The notes under the pieces: generated by a model
Seen by the model: only the letters and a program-made list of their open reading frames with translations
Database searches by the model: none
Told to the model about the DNA's origin: nothing
In this document: positions 54,021-63,767 of the stretch, in pieces
Layout of the letters: each line of letters starts with the position of its first letter
How positions within the stretch are numbered: the first letter of the stretch is position 1
Assembly: GCA_028689025.1 (NCBI GenBank)
Contig: JAQTXA010000013.1
Span: 1-64,000, forward strand
Direction of reading: 5' to 3'
Length of the DNA: 64,000 nt
Origin: Aliarcobacter sp.
GTDB lineage: Bacteria; Campylobacterota; Campylobacteria; Campylobacterales; Arcobacteraceae
Translations under genes and position numbers: made by a program

Positions 54021-55120
54021 TAATTACCTGCCCACTCTATATTTTTTACTTTTGCATCTGCTATGAAGTTCACTAAATCGTTATGAGTTAAAATATTTTT
54101 ATTTTCTTCATAATAGGATTTATACCATTTTACTGTTTTTTCAAAAGTAGTTTCACTATCCCAAACATCTTTCCATTTTAAAAGAATATGAGCTTTTGAA
54201 CAGTCAAGTTTTAAAAGATTTGCTTCATGTAATTGCTTTTCATCTTTATTAATTTCATAATTTATTTTATCCCAATGTTTTTTTACATGATTAACTACTT
54301 CTTCAACTGTTATACTTCCCTCATCGCTAGGTCCAAAGTTCCAAGCTTCACCAAACTCTACTTTTTCTTCAAGCAATTTTTGACCAATATGAAGATATCC
54401 ACTAAGTGGTTCAAGTACATGTTGCCATGGTCTCGTTGCATATGGATTTCTTATACTTACTTTTTTATTTTGAGATACAGAGAGCATAATATCAGTTATA
54501 AGTCTATCTTGGGCCCAATCACCACCACCTATTACATTTCCAGCTCGGCAAGTTGCTAATAAAGTAGTATGTGATTTCTTATATTCTTTAATGTTAAAGT
54601 AAGAATTTCTATAAGAATTTGCTAATAAATCTGCACATCCTTTAGATGAGCTATATGGATCATATCCACCCATTGGGTCATTTTCTCTATATCCCCATAT
54701 CCATTCTTTGTTATCGTAGGCTTTATCACTTGTAATATTTACAATTGCTTTTACATTAGCTTTTTTACATGCTTCAAATACTTTTAGGGTTCCCATAACA
54801 TTTGTTTCATAAGTTTCTATTGGATTTTCATATGAAAATCTTACCAGTGGCTGTGCTGCTAAATGAAATACAATATCTGGCTTATAGGCTTCAAAAGTTT
54901 TATTTAATTTGTCTAAATCTCTAATATCACCTATGATAGAATCGATATCAAGATTTAAAAGTTCTATATGATTGGGTGTGGTAGGAGCTTCAAGTGAATA
55001 TCCTACAACTTTTGCACCCATTATTGTAAGCCAATAAACAAGCCAAGAACCTTTAAACCCAGTATGCCCGGTTACTAATACTATTTTGTTTTTGTAGATT
55101 CCACTAAAAAGATTTTGCAT
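54020..55120 (-). CDS. rfbG: CDP-glucose 4,6-dehydratase
   Basis: About 366 residues. Family motif VLVTGHTGFKGSWLVYW is complete. The catalytic TSDKAYDNKEWIWGYREN and YDPYSSSKGCADLL hold the Tyr and Lys. It makes CDP-4-keto-6-deoxyglucose from CDP-glucose. The track starts at ATG 55135. The ATG at 55118-55120 overlaps the rfbF stop in TAATG and gives MQNLFSGIYKNKIV, the usual family length, so I use it. It is part of rfbF-rfbG-reductase-rfbH. Confidence 0.95.
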   Translation of the reverse strand: MQNLFSGIYKNKIVLVTGHTGFKGSWLVYWLTIMGAKVVGYSLEAPTTPNHIELLNLDIDSIIGDIRDLDKLNKTFEAYKPDIVFHLAAQPLVRFSYENPIETYETNVMGTLKVFEACKKANVKAIVNITSDKAYDNKEWIWGYRENDPMGGYDPYSSSKGCADLLANSYRNSYFNIKEYKKSHTTLLATCRAGNVIGGGDWAQDRLITDIMLSVSQNKKVSIRNPYATRPWQHVLEPLSGYLHIGQKLLEEKVEFGEAWNFGPSDEGSITVEEVVNHVKKHWDKINYEINKDEKQLHEANLLKLDCSKAHILLKWKDVWDSETTFEKTVKWYKSYYEENKNILTHNDLVNFIADAKVKNIEWAGN

Positions 55121-55893
55121 TACCAAGTTTTCCATGGAGCTTTTCCACTATCCCAAAGTTTATTAAGATCATTTTTATCTTTTAGACTATCCATAGGTGA
55201 CCAAAATCCCTCATGTTTATAGGTAAAAAGTTCACCATCAAGTGCCAAATTTTTTAGTGGTGCTTGCTCAAAAACAGTTTCATCACCTTCGGTGATATAA
55301 TCAAACACTTTAGGTTCGCATACAAAATATCCAGCATTTATCCAATGCCCATCACCTTTTGGTTTCTCTTTAAATTCTTGTACTTGATTATTCTTGTCTA
55401 TATTTAAAGCTCCAAATCTTCCTTCTGGTAGATGTGATGTCAAAGTGATAGCTTTTCCATGAGATTTATGAAATTTCACAAGTTCTTCAATATTAATATC
55501 ACTTACTCCATCTCCATAAGTAAGCATGAAAGGCTCATCACCTACTATTTGTTGTGCTCTCTTTATACGACCACCTGTCATACTATTGAGTCCAGTATCT
55601 AATAGTGTGATTTTCCAAGGTTCACTAGAATTATTTAATACTTCCATTTTACCAGTTTGTATGTCTATTGTCACATCACTCTGATGTAGAAAATAATTTG
55701 CAAAATATTCTTTTATATAATAACCTTTATATCCAAGAAGAACAACAAATTCATTAAACCCGTATTTACTATAAATTTTCATAATATGCCAAAGAATTGG
55801 CTTGCCACCTATTTCAACCATTGGTTTAGGTCTAACATCTGTCTCTTCAGATAATCTTGTCCCGTACCCACCTGCTAGCAATAAAACTTTCAT
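55120..55893 (-). CDS. rfbF: Glucose-1-phosphate cytidylyltransferase
   Basis: 257 residues, standard length. The signature is MKVLLLAGGYGTRLSEETDV then RPKPMVEIGGKPILWHIM. Active-site Asp is in TYGDGVSDIN, and EGFWSPMDSLKDKNDL ends the protein. It makes CDP-glucose from CTP and glucose-1-phosphate, opening the CDP-3,6-dideoxyhexose route. It overlaps a GT4 gene by 4 bp and rfbG by 1 bp. Confidence 0.97.
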   Translation of the reverse strand: MKVLLLAGGYGTRLSEETDVRPKPMVEIGGKPILWHIMKIYSKYGFNEFVVLLGYKGYYIKEYFANYFLHQSDVTIDIQTGKMEVLNNSSEPWKITLLDTGLNSMTGGRIKRAQQIVGDEPFMLTYGDGVSDINIEELVKFHKSHGKAITLTSHLPEGRFGALNIDKNNQVQEFKEKPKGDGHWINAGYFVCEPKVFDYITEGDETVFEQAPLKNLALDGELFTYKHEGFWSPMDSLKDKNDLNKLWDSGKAPWKTW

Positions 55894-57104
55894 TTTTTTT
55901 CACCTTTCTTTAAATTTGAATGATATGTATCATGTGTCTCTATTAATAAATCAGTAAATTTTTGGGCTACGGGGAGAAAATTATAATTTTTAACAATAAA
56001 TTTCCTAGCATTTTCTCTCATTATTTCAAATTCTTCAAAATCCATATTACCATACTCCATTATTTTATTCCTAAAATCTCCACTATTTTCTTCTGTAAAA
56101 GTCAATGCATTATTAGAACTTGCACGTTGACAATTAATCTCATTTTCTTCAAACAATACAGGTAAGCAACATGCCTGTGCTTCAAAAAAACTCATACTAC
56201 ATTGTTTTGGATATATTGCAATATCTGCCATTTGATAAAACTTAAGTAAATCATAATAAGTTTGAGTGGGATATCTTAGAATTTTATTTTCTGATGATTG
56301 AAATAATTCTTCAACTTGATTTCCTATCTCTTTATCTGTATTTCCTATAATAACAAAAACAATGTTTTTATTATTGAGTTTAATTTCTTTTTGTATTGAC
56401 TCAGCAAAAAAATAACCACCTTTATATTTATCAAGCTTACCAGCATATAATACAACGAAATCATTTTCATCAATATTATTTTGTAATCGCATCTCTTTTT
56501 TAGCCATCTCATCTGGCTTAAAATAATTTATATCTGTTCCTAGTGGAAATAAGTTTGTTTTTTCTAAAGGTATTCCTAAACATTTTTCAACATAATCCGA
56601 ATCAACTACCCTTACAATAGGAATATTGTGTTTGAGAATCAATGGAGTTATGAATTTTTTATAAAAAAATCGAAATACATGCTTTAGTTTATTTTCAGAT
56701 GCCATCTCAAGCATATGGCAATCCATAATCATGGGATATTTTTGCTTTTTATATCTCAAGATAAATTGAATTCCAACTAATGTATCTTCACCATGAACAA
56801 ATGCTATATCTGGATTCAGTGAATCAACTACTTCAAATAACTTATGAGTATAAATTGATCTACCACTATAATAAGCAATAATGGGAACCCTAATAATTTT
56901 AACACCTGTTCTCTCATAAAATTTTCTGTCTTTCTCTTCTATATCATCTTTACCAAAAAAAGAAGTCAAATAATCAGGCATTTTATCTAGCTCTGATGTA
57001 ACTATAAATAGTTCATGTCCTTGTTCAGTTTGTAATTTTGATAAAACATTTGGTTGATATCCTGCATCAGGATGTATAAAATCCTCTATGTGTACTATTC
57101 TCAT
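55890..57104 (-). CDS. GT4-like glycosyltransferase
   Basis: 404 residues. It has a GT-B fold. The N-terminal HIEDFIHPDAGYQPNVLSK is followed by PLGTDINYFKPDEMAKKE and FVVLYAGKLDKYKGGYFFAES. The C-terminal donor site includes ADIAIYPKQCSMSFFEAQAC with the Glu of the family motif. The substrate is unknown. It lies 4 bp from the WbpI-like epimerase and overlaps rfbF by 4 bp. One of several glycosyltransferases that could build the repeat unit. Confidence 0.88.
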   Translation of the reverse strand: MRIVHIEDFIHPDAGYQPNVLSKLQTEQGHELFIVTSELDKMPDYLTSFFGKDDIEEKDRKFYERTGVKIIRVPIIAYYSGRSIYTHKLFEVVDSLNPDIAFVHGEDTLVGIQFILRYKKQKYPMIMDCHMLEMASENKLKHVFRFFYKKFITPLILKHNIPIVRVVDSDYVEKCLGIPLEKTNLFPLGTDINYFKPDEMAKKEMRLQNNIDENDFVVLYAGKLDKYKGGYFFAESIQKEIKLNNKNIVFVIIGNTDKEIGNQVEELFQSSENKILRYPTQTYYDLLKFYQMADIAIYPKQCSMSFFEAQACCLPVLFEENEINCQRASSNNALTFTEENSGDFRNKIMEYGNMDFEEFEIMRENARKFIVKNYNFLPVAQKFTDLLIETHDTYHSNLKKGEKK

Positions 57105-57108
57105 TCTG

Positions 57109-58191
57109 TCATACTTTCAATATAAATTCACAAATTCTTTTAGAAGCTTGTCCATCACCATACAAATTTGCATTTGAATATTTATTGCTGAACTCAGAAC
57201 AGTTTTTAAAAGTTTTTAATATATTCTCTTTATCTGCTCCAACTAATACATTTGCTCCAATTTCAACTAACTCTACCCATTCTGTTTCATCACGTAATGT
57301 AATACATGGTTTTGAAAAGAAATAAGCTTCTTTTTGCAAGCCTCCACTATCAGTTACAACAACACTACAATTATCAATTAACCATACCATTTCTAGATAT
57401 CCAACAGGATCAATAATAGTAATATTTTCAGTTTTTAAGTTTAACGCTTCAGCCATTTTCTTTGTTCTTGGATGAAGTGGCAATATAATTTGCATTTCAT
57501 TTGCCATCTCAGAAAGTGCTTCAAATATATTCTTTAATTTTTTTGAATCATCTGTGTTTTCTGCTCTATGAATTGTGCATAATACAAATTTTTTACTGAT
57601 TTCAAGAGTAGGTTTTACTGCCATTTTTTTATAAAATAAAGCACCATCTAACATTACATCACCAATATTTACGATATTTTGTTGCTTATGTGCTGCAGTT
57701 TCAAATGGAAAACCTTCTGCTTTTAAATTTTTAATTGCTGTATCTGTTGGGCAAAAAAGAATATCACTTACCCTATCAGTTAAGATACGATTAACCTCTT
57801 CTGGCATCTTCATATTGAAGCTTCGAAGACCTGCTTCTACATGTGCCAGTTTAATATGAAGTTTTGATGCTACAATTGCACCTGCCAAAGTTGAATTAGT
57901 ATCTCCATACACCATAATCCAATCCGGATTTTCTTTAAGTACAACCTCTTCTATTTTTTCTATCATTTGCCCCGTCATAGCACCATGAGATTTTCCACCG
58001 ATTCCTAAAAAATAATTAGGCTTAGGAATTTGCATCTCATCAAAAAATACATCACTCATATTAGAATCATAATGCTGTCCTGTATGAACTATAATTTCAG
58101 TTATTTGCTTATATTTCGCTATTTCACGACTTACACTTCCAGCCTTTATAAATTGTGGCCTTGCGCCCAAGATAGTAACAACTTTTATCAT
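57109..58191 (-). CDS. Non-hydrolysing UDP-sugar 2-epimerase, WbpI/WlbD-like
   Basis: 360 residues. Family motifs are VTILGARPQFIKAGSVS, IIVHTGQHYDSNMSDVFF, YGDTNSTLAGAIVAS, HVEAGLRSFNMKMPEEVNR and VVTDSGGLQKEAYFFSKP. GARPQFIKA is the form seen in WbpI/WlbD, which act on UDP-diacetamido glucuronic acid. WecB-type enzymes instead have GTRPEAIK. A UDP-ManNAc route remains possible. It differs from the FnlC homologue at 44934, so the window holds two distinct 2-epimerases. Confidence 0.88.
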   Translation of the reverse strand: MIKVVTILGARPQFIKAGSVSREIAKYKQITEIIVHTGQHYDSNMSDVFFDEMQIPKPNYFLGIGGKSHGAMTGQMIEKIEEVVLKENPDWIMVYGDTNSTLAGAIVASKLHIKLAHVEAGLRSFNMKMPEEVNRILTDRVSDILFCPTDTAIKNLKAEGFPFETAAHKQQNIVNIGDVMLDGALFYKKMAVKPTLEISKKFVLCTIHRAENTDDSKKLKNIFEALSEMANEMQIILPLHPRTKKMAEALNLKTENITIIDPVGYLEMVWLIDNCSVVVTDSGGLQKEAYFFSKPCITLRDETEWVELVEIGANVLVGADKENILKTFKNCSEFSNKYSNANLYGDGQASKRICEFILKV

Positions 58192-58255
58192 ATAGTCTCC
58201 CTTTTATTGTTATATTTATACTTCTTATCATAAGGATATTTAGTTGCTTTTTTCA

Positions 58256-59539
58256 TTATATCTCTACCTTTAACTGTTTTTTATTCTTAATTTGAAGTAA
58301 TAGTAATACCAACAATCCACCACCAGATAGCATTGAAGTCATTAATGGTACATTTAATAATGCCTGCCAATAACCTACTAAAAATAAACATAAAAAATGT
58401 GGCGAATAAAATCTAGAAATATTATTTAAAATAAATAAATATATACTTAAAAAAAATGTAGCTAGCAATGGACCACCAACACCAATTGCTGCAAAACCAT
58501 CACTAGACCAAAAATTTGCATTAAAATTTGCATCACTAGTGCCACTATATTCTATTCCTATCATTTGTCCTAATGAATAGCTACCGTATGGATAATTACT
58601 AAATAAAAAATTAATAATATTAATATGACCATAGTATGTATATTCATGCTCTGAGAAAAAATCGTAATATGTAACTAAAGTCCAACCTGGTGTTCCAAAA
58701 GTACGTATAAATGTCATAGATTTGAGATACAATAATGGTATTTCATTTGGTATAAAAATAATCAGGAACAACATAAATACTGTACTATAAAGTAACATAT
58801 TTTTTAAGAAATCTCCTTTTTTTTTATATAAAAAATTAACAACCAATATAGTAACTCCCATCAAAAGAGCAAGTTTAGCCCCAGTTGCTGAGTAAATTGT
58901 TATACCTAATACAAATCCGATAAATATGTAACTATATTTTTTCATTACAATACCTATAGCAAAAAAATAAGGTATAAAAACATATGTTTGCCAAAGTAAC
59001 ATATAATCTAATATGAAGCTAGTTTCTATTGCATTTGTTTCAAATCTTAGATCATATACATCTCCAAAGGAAACTATTCTCATAGATTTGTAGTATGTCA
59101 AAACAATAAGTACTGTTGTTATGATTGTTAAACCTATTACAATATTATTGAATTTTTGACTAGGGAGTATTACTTCATGATTTACAGATACTTTTGATAC
59201 TTTGCTTGAAACATAAAATAATATACTCATAGAAAGTAATAACACAATTTGTGCAACCACTAAATCTAAAAAAGTATATTTCCACATGAACATCAACATC
59301 AATTGTCCAGGGAGATAACACATTATATATATAAATGCTATGCCATAATATGCCGCAGTTGGCTTATTTTTATAAAATATTAATGGGAAAATTAAAAATA
59401 AATATGTAAGTAAAATACTTTCAATATCTGGATTATTATAAAGATAATATGCATACTCATACACTGGATTAATAAATTCAATATATGCATAATGAAAAGT
59501 TATTGAAAAAGAAAGTACAAGAAGAATAAGTTTAATCAT
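58256..59539 (-). CDS. Wzy-like O-antigen polymerase candidate
   Basis: 427 residues with about 10-12 membrane helices (for example SILLTYLFLIFPLIFY and LVVAQIVLLLSMSILFYVS) and a large periplasmic loop near the middle-to-C-terminal part (FFSEHEYTYYGHINIINF). Polymerases have little sequence conservation, and this pattern with position in the locus is the evidence. It would join lipid-linked repeat units in the periplasm. It lies next to the Wzx-like flippase. I cannot exclude another membrane role. Confidence 0.72.
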   Translation of the reverse strand: MIKLILLVLSFSITFHYAYIEFINPVYEYAYYLYNNPDIESILLTYLFLIFPLIFYKNKPTAAYYGIAFIYIMCYLPGQLMLMFMWKYTFLDLVVAQIVLLLSMSILFYVSSKVSKVSVNHEVILPSQKFNNIVIGLTIITTVLIVLTYYKSMRIVSFGDVYDLRFETNAIETSFILDYMLLWQTYVFIPYFFAIGIVMKKYSYIFIGFVLGITIYSATGAKLALLMGVTILVVNFLYKKKGDFLKNMLLYSTVFMLFLIIFIPNEIPLLYLKSMTFIRTFGTPGWTLVTYYDFFSEHEYTYYGHINIINFLFSNYPYGSYSLGQMIGIEYSGTSDANFNANFWSSDGFAAIGVGGPLLATFFLSIYLFILNNISRFYSPHFLCLFLVGYWQALLNVPLMTSMLSGGGLLVLLLLQIKNKKQLKVEI

Positions 59540-59570
59540 GATACATACCTTGTAAAATTATATATAATAT

Positions 59571-60827
59571 TCAAAACTCTGCCTTTGCCACTTTTCTAAT
59601 AAACAATCCATAAAGTATGTATAAAATAGAAACTGAAATAGATAAAACTGTTATAAAATCATAAATAGTTGCGAATTTAAATACAAAGATAAGTAACAGG
59701 GTATTTACAAAAAGAAAAAAATTAAAAAACATATAATATTGTTGTTTTTCCATTATTGAGTCCGTGATACTAACAGCTGAAACAATAAAATTCACAGCAA
59801 ACATTGGTGTTAATATTTTTGCATAAATACCTGCTTCTCTCCAATCTTCACCAAAAGCAAAAGCAAAAACATCCTCTATTATAAAATAAATAATACTGAA
59901 GATTGGTAAAGAAATTAAAAAAAGCTTTTTAACTGTTGCATCAAATGTGTTGATTATCTTACCTGTTTTATTTTTTTCATCTGTAGCATGCTGAAAAAAC
60001 ACTTGTGCAATACTTGAACCAATCAATGCACTAGGACCACCTAGTGCTCTTTGTGCAATACTATAAAATCCCAAAGTTGATAATGAATAAATTGTTGGCA
60101 ATACTAATGACAATAAATTACCAGCCCCAACATTCAATAATGTTCCAGGTAGCGAATATAATGGAAATCTTTTATATCGTTTTAGATAAAACTTAAATGT
60201 TTTATCATCCCATTTACTTAAATCATATTCATTTCTTACTTTTTTCATTAGTCCAAATATAGATGCTATATGAGAAGCTATTTGACCAGAGATTAGCCCA
60301 ACTGCACCACTCTTCACAAATCCAATAGTCAACTGTAAAGATGACATTGCTACAGCTTTGTAAATTTGAGCTTTTGCAATATCAGAATATAATTTTTTTC
60401 TTGTATTGAGATATGACAAAATATTAAAAAGACCTATCATCCAAACTACTAATGGCACAAAATATAACCAATAGCCAATTTCTTTATTTTTTAATAAACT
60501 AGTTATTCCATTATTATAAATTACAACAGGAAAAATAAGTAATATTGAAATTATGGTAGCTATTATTAATCCTAAAGCAGCAATACCTATAGCTTCTTCA
60601 TCTCTTTCTGGCATCATAATAGCCAAGTCATAACGACCACTAATAACTGTTCCTAATAAAATTGTTATTGAAACAAATAATGCTAACACACCAAACTCTT
60701 CAGGAGTGTAAAGCCTTGTTAAAATTGGTGTGATGGCAATTGGAATTGCTTGTGCTATTGTTGTACCAGTCATCAAAGTTAGAACATTACGACCAAATTC
60801 ACTTTTTGGTTTGAGTTTAGATATCAA
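59571..60827 (-). CDS. Wzx-like oligosaccharide flippase
   Basis: 418 residues, about 12 membrane helices. N-terminal SKLKPKSEFGRNVLTLMTG then TTIAQAIPIAITPILTRLYT is typical of MOP-superfamily polysaccharide exporters, as is EEFGVLALFVSI. It flips the lipid-linked repeat unit across the inner membrane. The start is TTG at 60825-60827, directly after the aminotransferase stop, and its N-terminus matches the family, so the next ATG is less likely. It lies 31 bp from the Wzy-like gene. Confidence 0.9.
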   Translation of the reverse strand: MISKLKPKSEFGRNVLTLMTGTTIAQAIPIAITPILTRLYTPEEFGVLALFVSITILLGTVISGRYDLAIMMPERDEEAIGIAALGLIIATIISILLIFPVVIYNNGITSLLKNKEIGYWLYFVPLVVWMIGLFNILSYLNTRKKLYSDIAKAQIYKAVAMSSLQLTIGFVKSGAVGLISGQIASHIASIFGLMKKVRNEYDLSKWDDKTFKFYLKRYKRFPLYSLPGTLLNVGAGNLLSLVLPTIYSLSTLGFYSIAQRALGGPSALIGSSIAQVFFQHATDEKNKTGKIINTFDATVKKLFLISLPIFSIIYFIIEDVFAFAFGEDWREAGIYAKILTPMFAVNFIVSAVSITDSIMEKQQYYMFFNFFLFVNTLLLIFVFKFATIYDFITVLSISVSILYILYGLFIRKVAKAEF

Positions 60828-61916
60828 CTATAAATTCTCGCAAATATATTGAATCTCTTCCTCTGTCACATAAGGATTCATAGGTAAAGACATAATCTCA
60901 TCTGAAATTATTTCAGAAATAGGAAAATCACCTTTTTTGTATCCTAGGTACTGAAAACACTCTTGTAGATGAAGAGGCATTGGATAATGTACTGCCGTTG
61001 GGATTCCTACAGCCTTTAATTTAACTTGCAATTCATCTCTACTTTTTACTCTTACAGAATATTGAGCCCATGCTGATGTAGATTTTTCATCTACATAAGG
61101 AAGCACTAAATTTAATTTTTTTTCAAGAGCTTTTGTATATTTACTTGCAACTTCTTGTCTTAAAGCTAGATCTTTTGGATAGTATTTTAACTTTACATTT
61201 AAAACAGCTGCTTGCATAGTATCAAGTCTTCCACCCATTCCAATATATTTATGATGATATCTTTTTGATTGTCCATGAAGTCTTAAAGATTTCATTTTAT
61301 CTGCTAACTCTTCATTATTTGTAAATACTGCTCCTCCATCTCCATAACAACCAAGTGGTTTTGCAGGGAAAAAAGAAGTAGTTGAAATATCACCAAGGTT
61401 ACTATCTGTTTTGCAACTATAAGTACTTCCAAAACTTTGTGCACCATCTATAATAACTTTTAGATTATTTTTTGTTGCAATTGTTTGAATTTCATCCATT
61501 GCTGCTGGTTGACCATATAATGACACAGGAATAATAGCTTTAGTTTTATTTGTTATCACCTTTTCTATTTTAGATGCATCTATGTTATATGTTTTTTCAT
61601 CTATATCAACAAATACAGGCTTTGCACCTAAAAAAGCTATTGTTTCAGCGGTAGCTATAAATGTAAAAGGTGTTGTAATTATCTCATCACCTGGTTTTAT
61701 ATCTAAAGCCATCATAGCTAATAATAATGCATCCGTTCCATTACTACAAGTTACGGCATATTTAGCACCAGTAAAGATTTCTAAACTTTTTTCTAGTTCT
61801 TGAACATCTTCTCCCATGATAAAATTACATTTTCTAGCTACTTTTAATAATGATTCTTCAATTTCATCTTTATAAAGATTATGTTGGTATTGTAAATTTG
61901 CAAAATCTATATTCAT
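60828..61916 (-). CDS. DegT/DnrJ/EryC1 aminotransferase, WbpE/WlbC-like
   Basis: 362 residues. PLP-binding Lys is in TTSFFPAKPLGCYGDGGAV, and VIIDGAQSFGSTY holds the Asp-x-Ala-Gln motif. The N-terminus IDFANLQYQHNLYKDEIEE and the AVHYPMPLHLQECFQYLG end match the WbpE/WlbC type that makes UDP-diacetamido glucuronic acid. This agrees with the WbpI-like epimerase in the same locus. WbpA, WbpB and WbpD partners are not in the window and may lie beyond the right edge. Other sugar aminotransferases remain possible. Confidence 0.88.
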   Translation of the reverse strand: MNIDFANLQYQHNLYKDEIEESLLKVARKCNFIMGEDVQELEKSLEIFTGAKYAVTCSNGTDALLLAMMALDIKPGDEIITTPFTFIATAETIAFLGAKPVFVDIDEKTYNIDASKIEKVITNKTKAIIPVSLYGQPAAMDEIQTIATKNNLKVIIDGAQSFGSTYSCKTDSNLGDISTTSFFPAKPLGCYGDGGAVFTNNEELADKMKSLRLHGQSKRYHHKYIGMGGRLDTMQAAVLNVKLKYYPKDLALRQEVASKYTKALEKKLNLVLPYVDEKSTSAWAQYSVRVKSRDELQVKLKAVGIPTAVHYPMPLHLQECFQYLGYKKGDFPISEIISDEIMSLPMNPYVTEEEIQYICENL

Positions 61917-61970
61917 ATTATCCCTAATTAAAAAGTTTGTTATTATATCTTTATCTTTATTTACATAAAA

Positions 61971-63767
61971 TTAATCTGTAGGTTTCCACAGTTCTTGTAT
62001 TTCATCTCTATCTGCTGTTTTAACAGTTCCTATTTTTTTGTACTTATCCGGAAAGTTTAACCCTAATTGATTTAAAATATTTAAATCAATTTTTCTACTA
62101 CCATTTGGAGCTGTTAATATCCAAGCTTTATGAAGTTTTTCACTACCTTGATATGTTTTCAGTATTTTAAGTACATAGTCATTAGAGCCTGGATATCCAC
62201 CAATTAGCCACTGTGTTCCAAAAAAATCTGCCTCTAAAATTATATTTGCACCAGGACTGCCACCTGTCATATCAATTAAGCTAATTTTTTCATCAATTGA
62301 TTTGTTTGCACTTGATATTTTTTGTAAATCTTCTACATAAACTTTTGTTGTTTTATCAACTTTTAATGTTCCTAGAAGTTCAACAGTTTGATTTTGTTCC
62401 TTAATATCTGTTATTAATCTATAAGGATGTTTATAAGCATTATTAATTAAAAAATAGATAAATACAGATAATATAAGCCCTGATAATGTTGTAAAAATTC
62501 TAATATTTAATAATCTATCAAATGTAAAATTCAATACTATAATAGAAGATACTATAAATATGCTACTGTCAGACATTGCAAATATTATGTTATTATTTGT
62601 ACCAAACTTACATGCAAAACTACCAAGTATCATTAAAAATAACAATCCAATAACTTTTGTAATTTCTTTTAATAAACTCATCTTATTATCCATGAATAAC
62701 AAACTGATAATTATCAAAATAAAGTTCAATAATAATAATTCTATAACTCGAATCCACATAAATCTAAAATCTTGAATCAAACCATAGTTTAACATTGAAT
62801 AAGAGTAAGTTACAAGAATGATTGACATAAAGATAAAATATAAATTCAGAGAGTTTATTTTATTTTTAAATATATGTAAGACTAATACTATCAAAAGACT
62901 TCCATAAATATAAAAGTTATTTATTTTATAGAAATAAAATTCTCTTAAAAAAAATTGTCTTGTTAACTTAGTCATTTCATTAAATCTACTACCAAGATCA
63001 TGCCCTCCACCCAATAAGGCCAATCTTTCCATCCCCTCACTGAGTCTATAATAATATGAACTAAAACCACCATCCAAAAGAAAAATATGGGCTATAACAA
63101 TTATAATCGTTAGAATCACTACAGACAATAGTGCTTTTTTTATATTAATATTTTTCCATTCATACCATACAAATAAAACTGATATGAAAACGAGGGAAAG
63201 TGCGGTTGTTGGTTTTGCCATAAATGCTAAACTCAAAGAAAAGCTTAGTAGTATATAATCTAAAGTGACATACCTTTCATAATTTAACTCTTTGTTATTT
63301 ATAACTCTAATTAATGATAATATAACAAGAATAACACTCAAAAGTGAAAGCCAATTATATGATGGTGTTATTAGCCATAGTGTGTAATAAGACAAACTTC
63401 CTAACATTATAGGAACTATGAACAAAAACTTGTCAAATTTATTAATTGCAAAAGTATATTTAGTAGCTATATATCTGTGTAATTCAATAGCGAACCATCC
63501 GGAAATACTAATTAAAACTAATATACCTATTATTCTAAAATATGACAAATTATATCCTGATAAAGAATATAATATTCCTGTATAATAACCCTCATGCAAT
63601 AAAGTAGAAAATATATCACTTTGAGATTGTGCGGCAAGTATATAATAACTGTCGTCAGTAATATCAAAACCTCTTGATGTATTACTTATAAGGAAGAATA
63701 AGACATATGAAAATATGCCTAAGATTATAAGAAAAAATAATTTATTAGTATATTTTAAAATATTCAT
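61971..63767 (-). CDS. GT-C-like polytopic membrane protein
   Basis: 598 residues. About 12 membrane helices fill residues 1-470 (for example LFFLIILGIFSYVLFFLI), then about 130 soluble residues. The first outside loop has GFDITDDSYYILAA, an acidic pair in the place where GT-C glycosyltransferases (ArnT, PMT and related) keep their catalytic Asp/Glu. This suggests a lipid-linked sugar transferase acting in the periplasm. No named family is recognised. It overlaps the upstream aminotransferase end by 23 bp, so is translated with it. Confidence 0.65.
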   Translation of the reverse strand: MNILKYTNKLFFLIILGIFSYVLFFLISNTSRGFDITDDSYYILAAQSQSDIFSTLLHEGYYTGILYSLSGYNLSYFRIIGILVLISISGWFAIELHRYIATKYTFAINKFDKFLFIVPIMLGSLSYYTLWLITPSYNWLSLLSVILVILSLIRVINNKELNYERYVTLDYILLSFSLSLAFMAKPTTALSLVFISVLFVWYEWKNINIKKALLSVVILTIIIVIAHIFLLDGGFSSYYYRLSEGMERLALLGGGHDLGSRFNEMTKLTRQFFLREFYFYKINNFYIYGSLLIVLVLHIFKNKINSLNLYFIFMSIILVTYSYSMLNYGLIQDFRFMWIRVIELLLLNFILIIISLLFMDNKMSLLKEITKVIGLLFLMILGSFACKFGTNNNIIFAMSDSSIFIVSSIIVLNFTFDRLLNIRIFTTLSGLILSVFIYFLINNAYKHPYRLITDIKEQNQTVELLGTLKVDKTTKVYVEDLQKISSANKSIDEKISLIDMTGGSPGANIILEADFFGTQWLIGGYPGSNDYVLKILKTYQGSEKLHKAWILTAPNGSRKIDLNILNQLGLNFPDKYKKIGTVKTADRDEIQELWKPTD

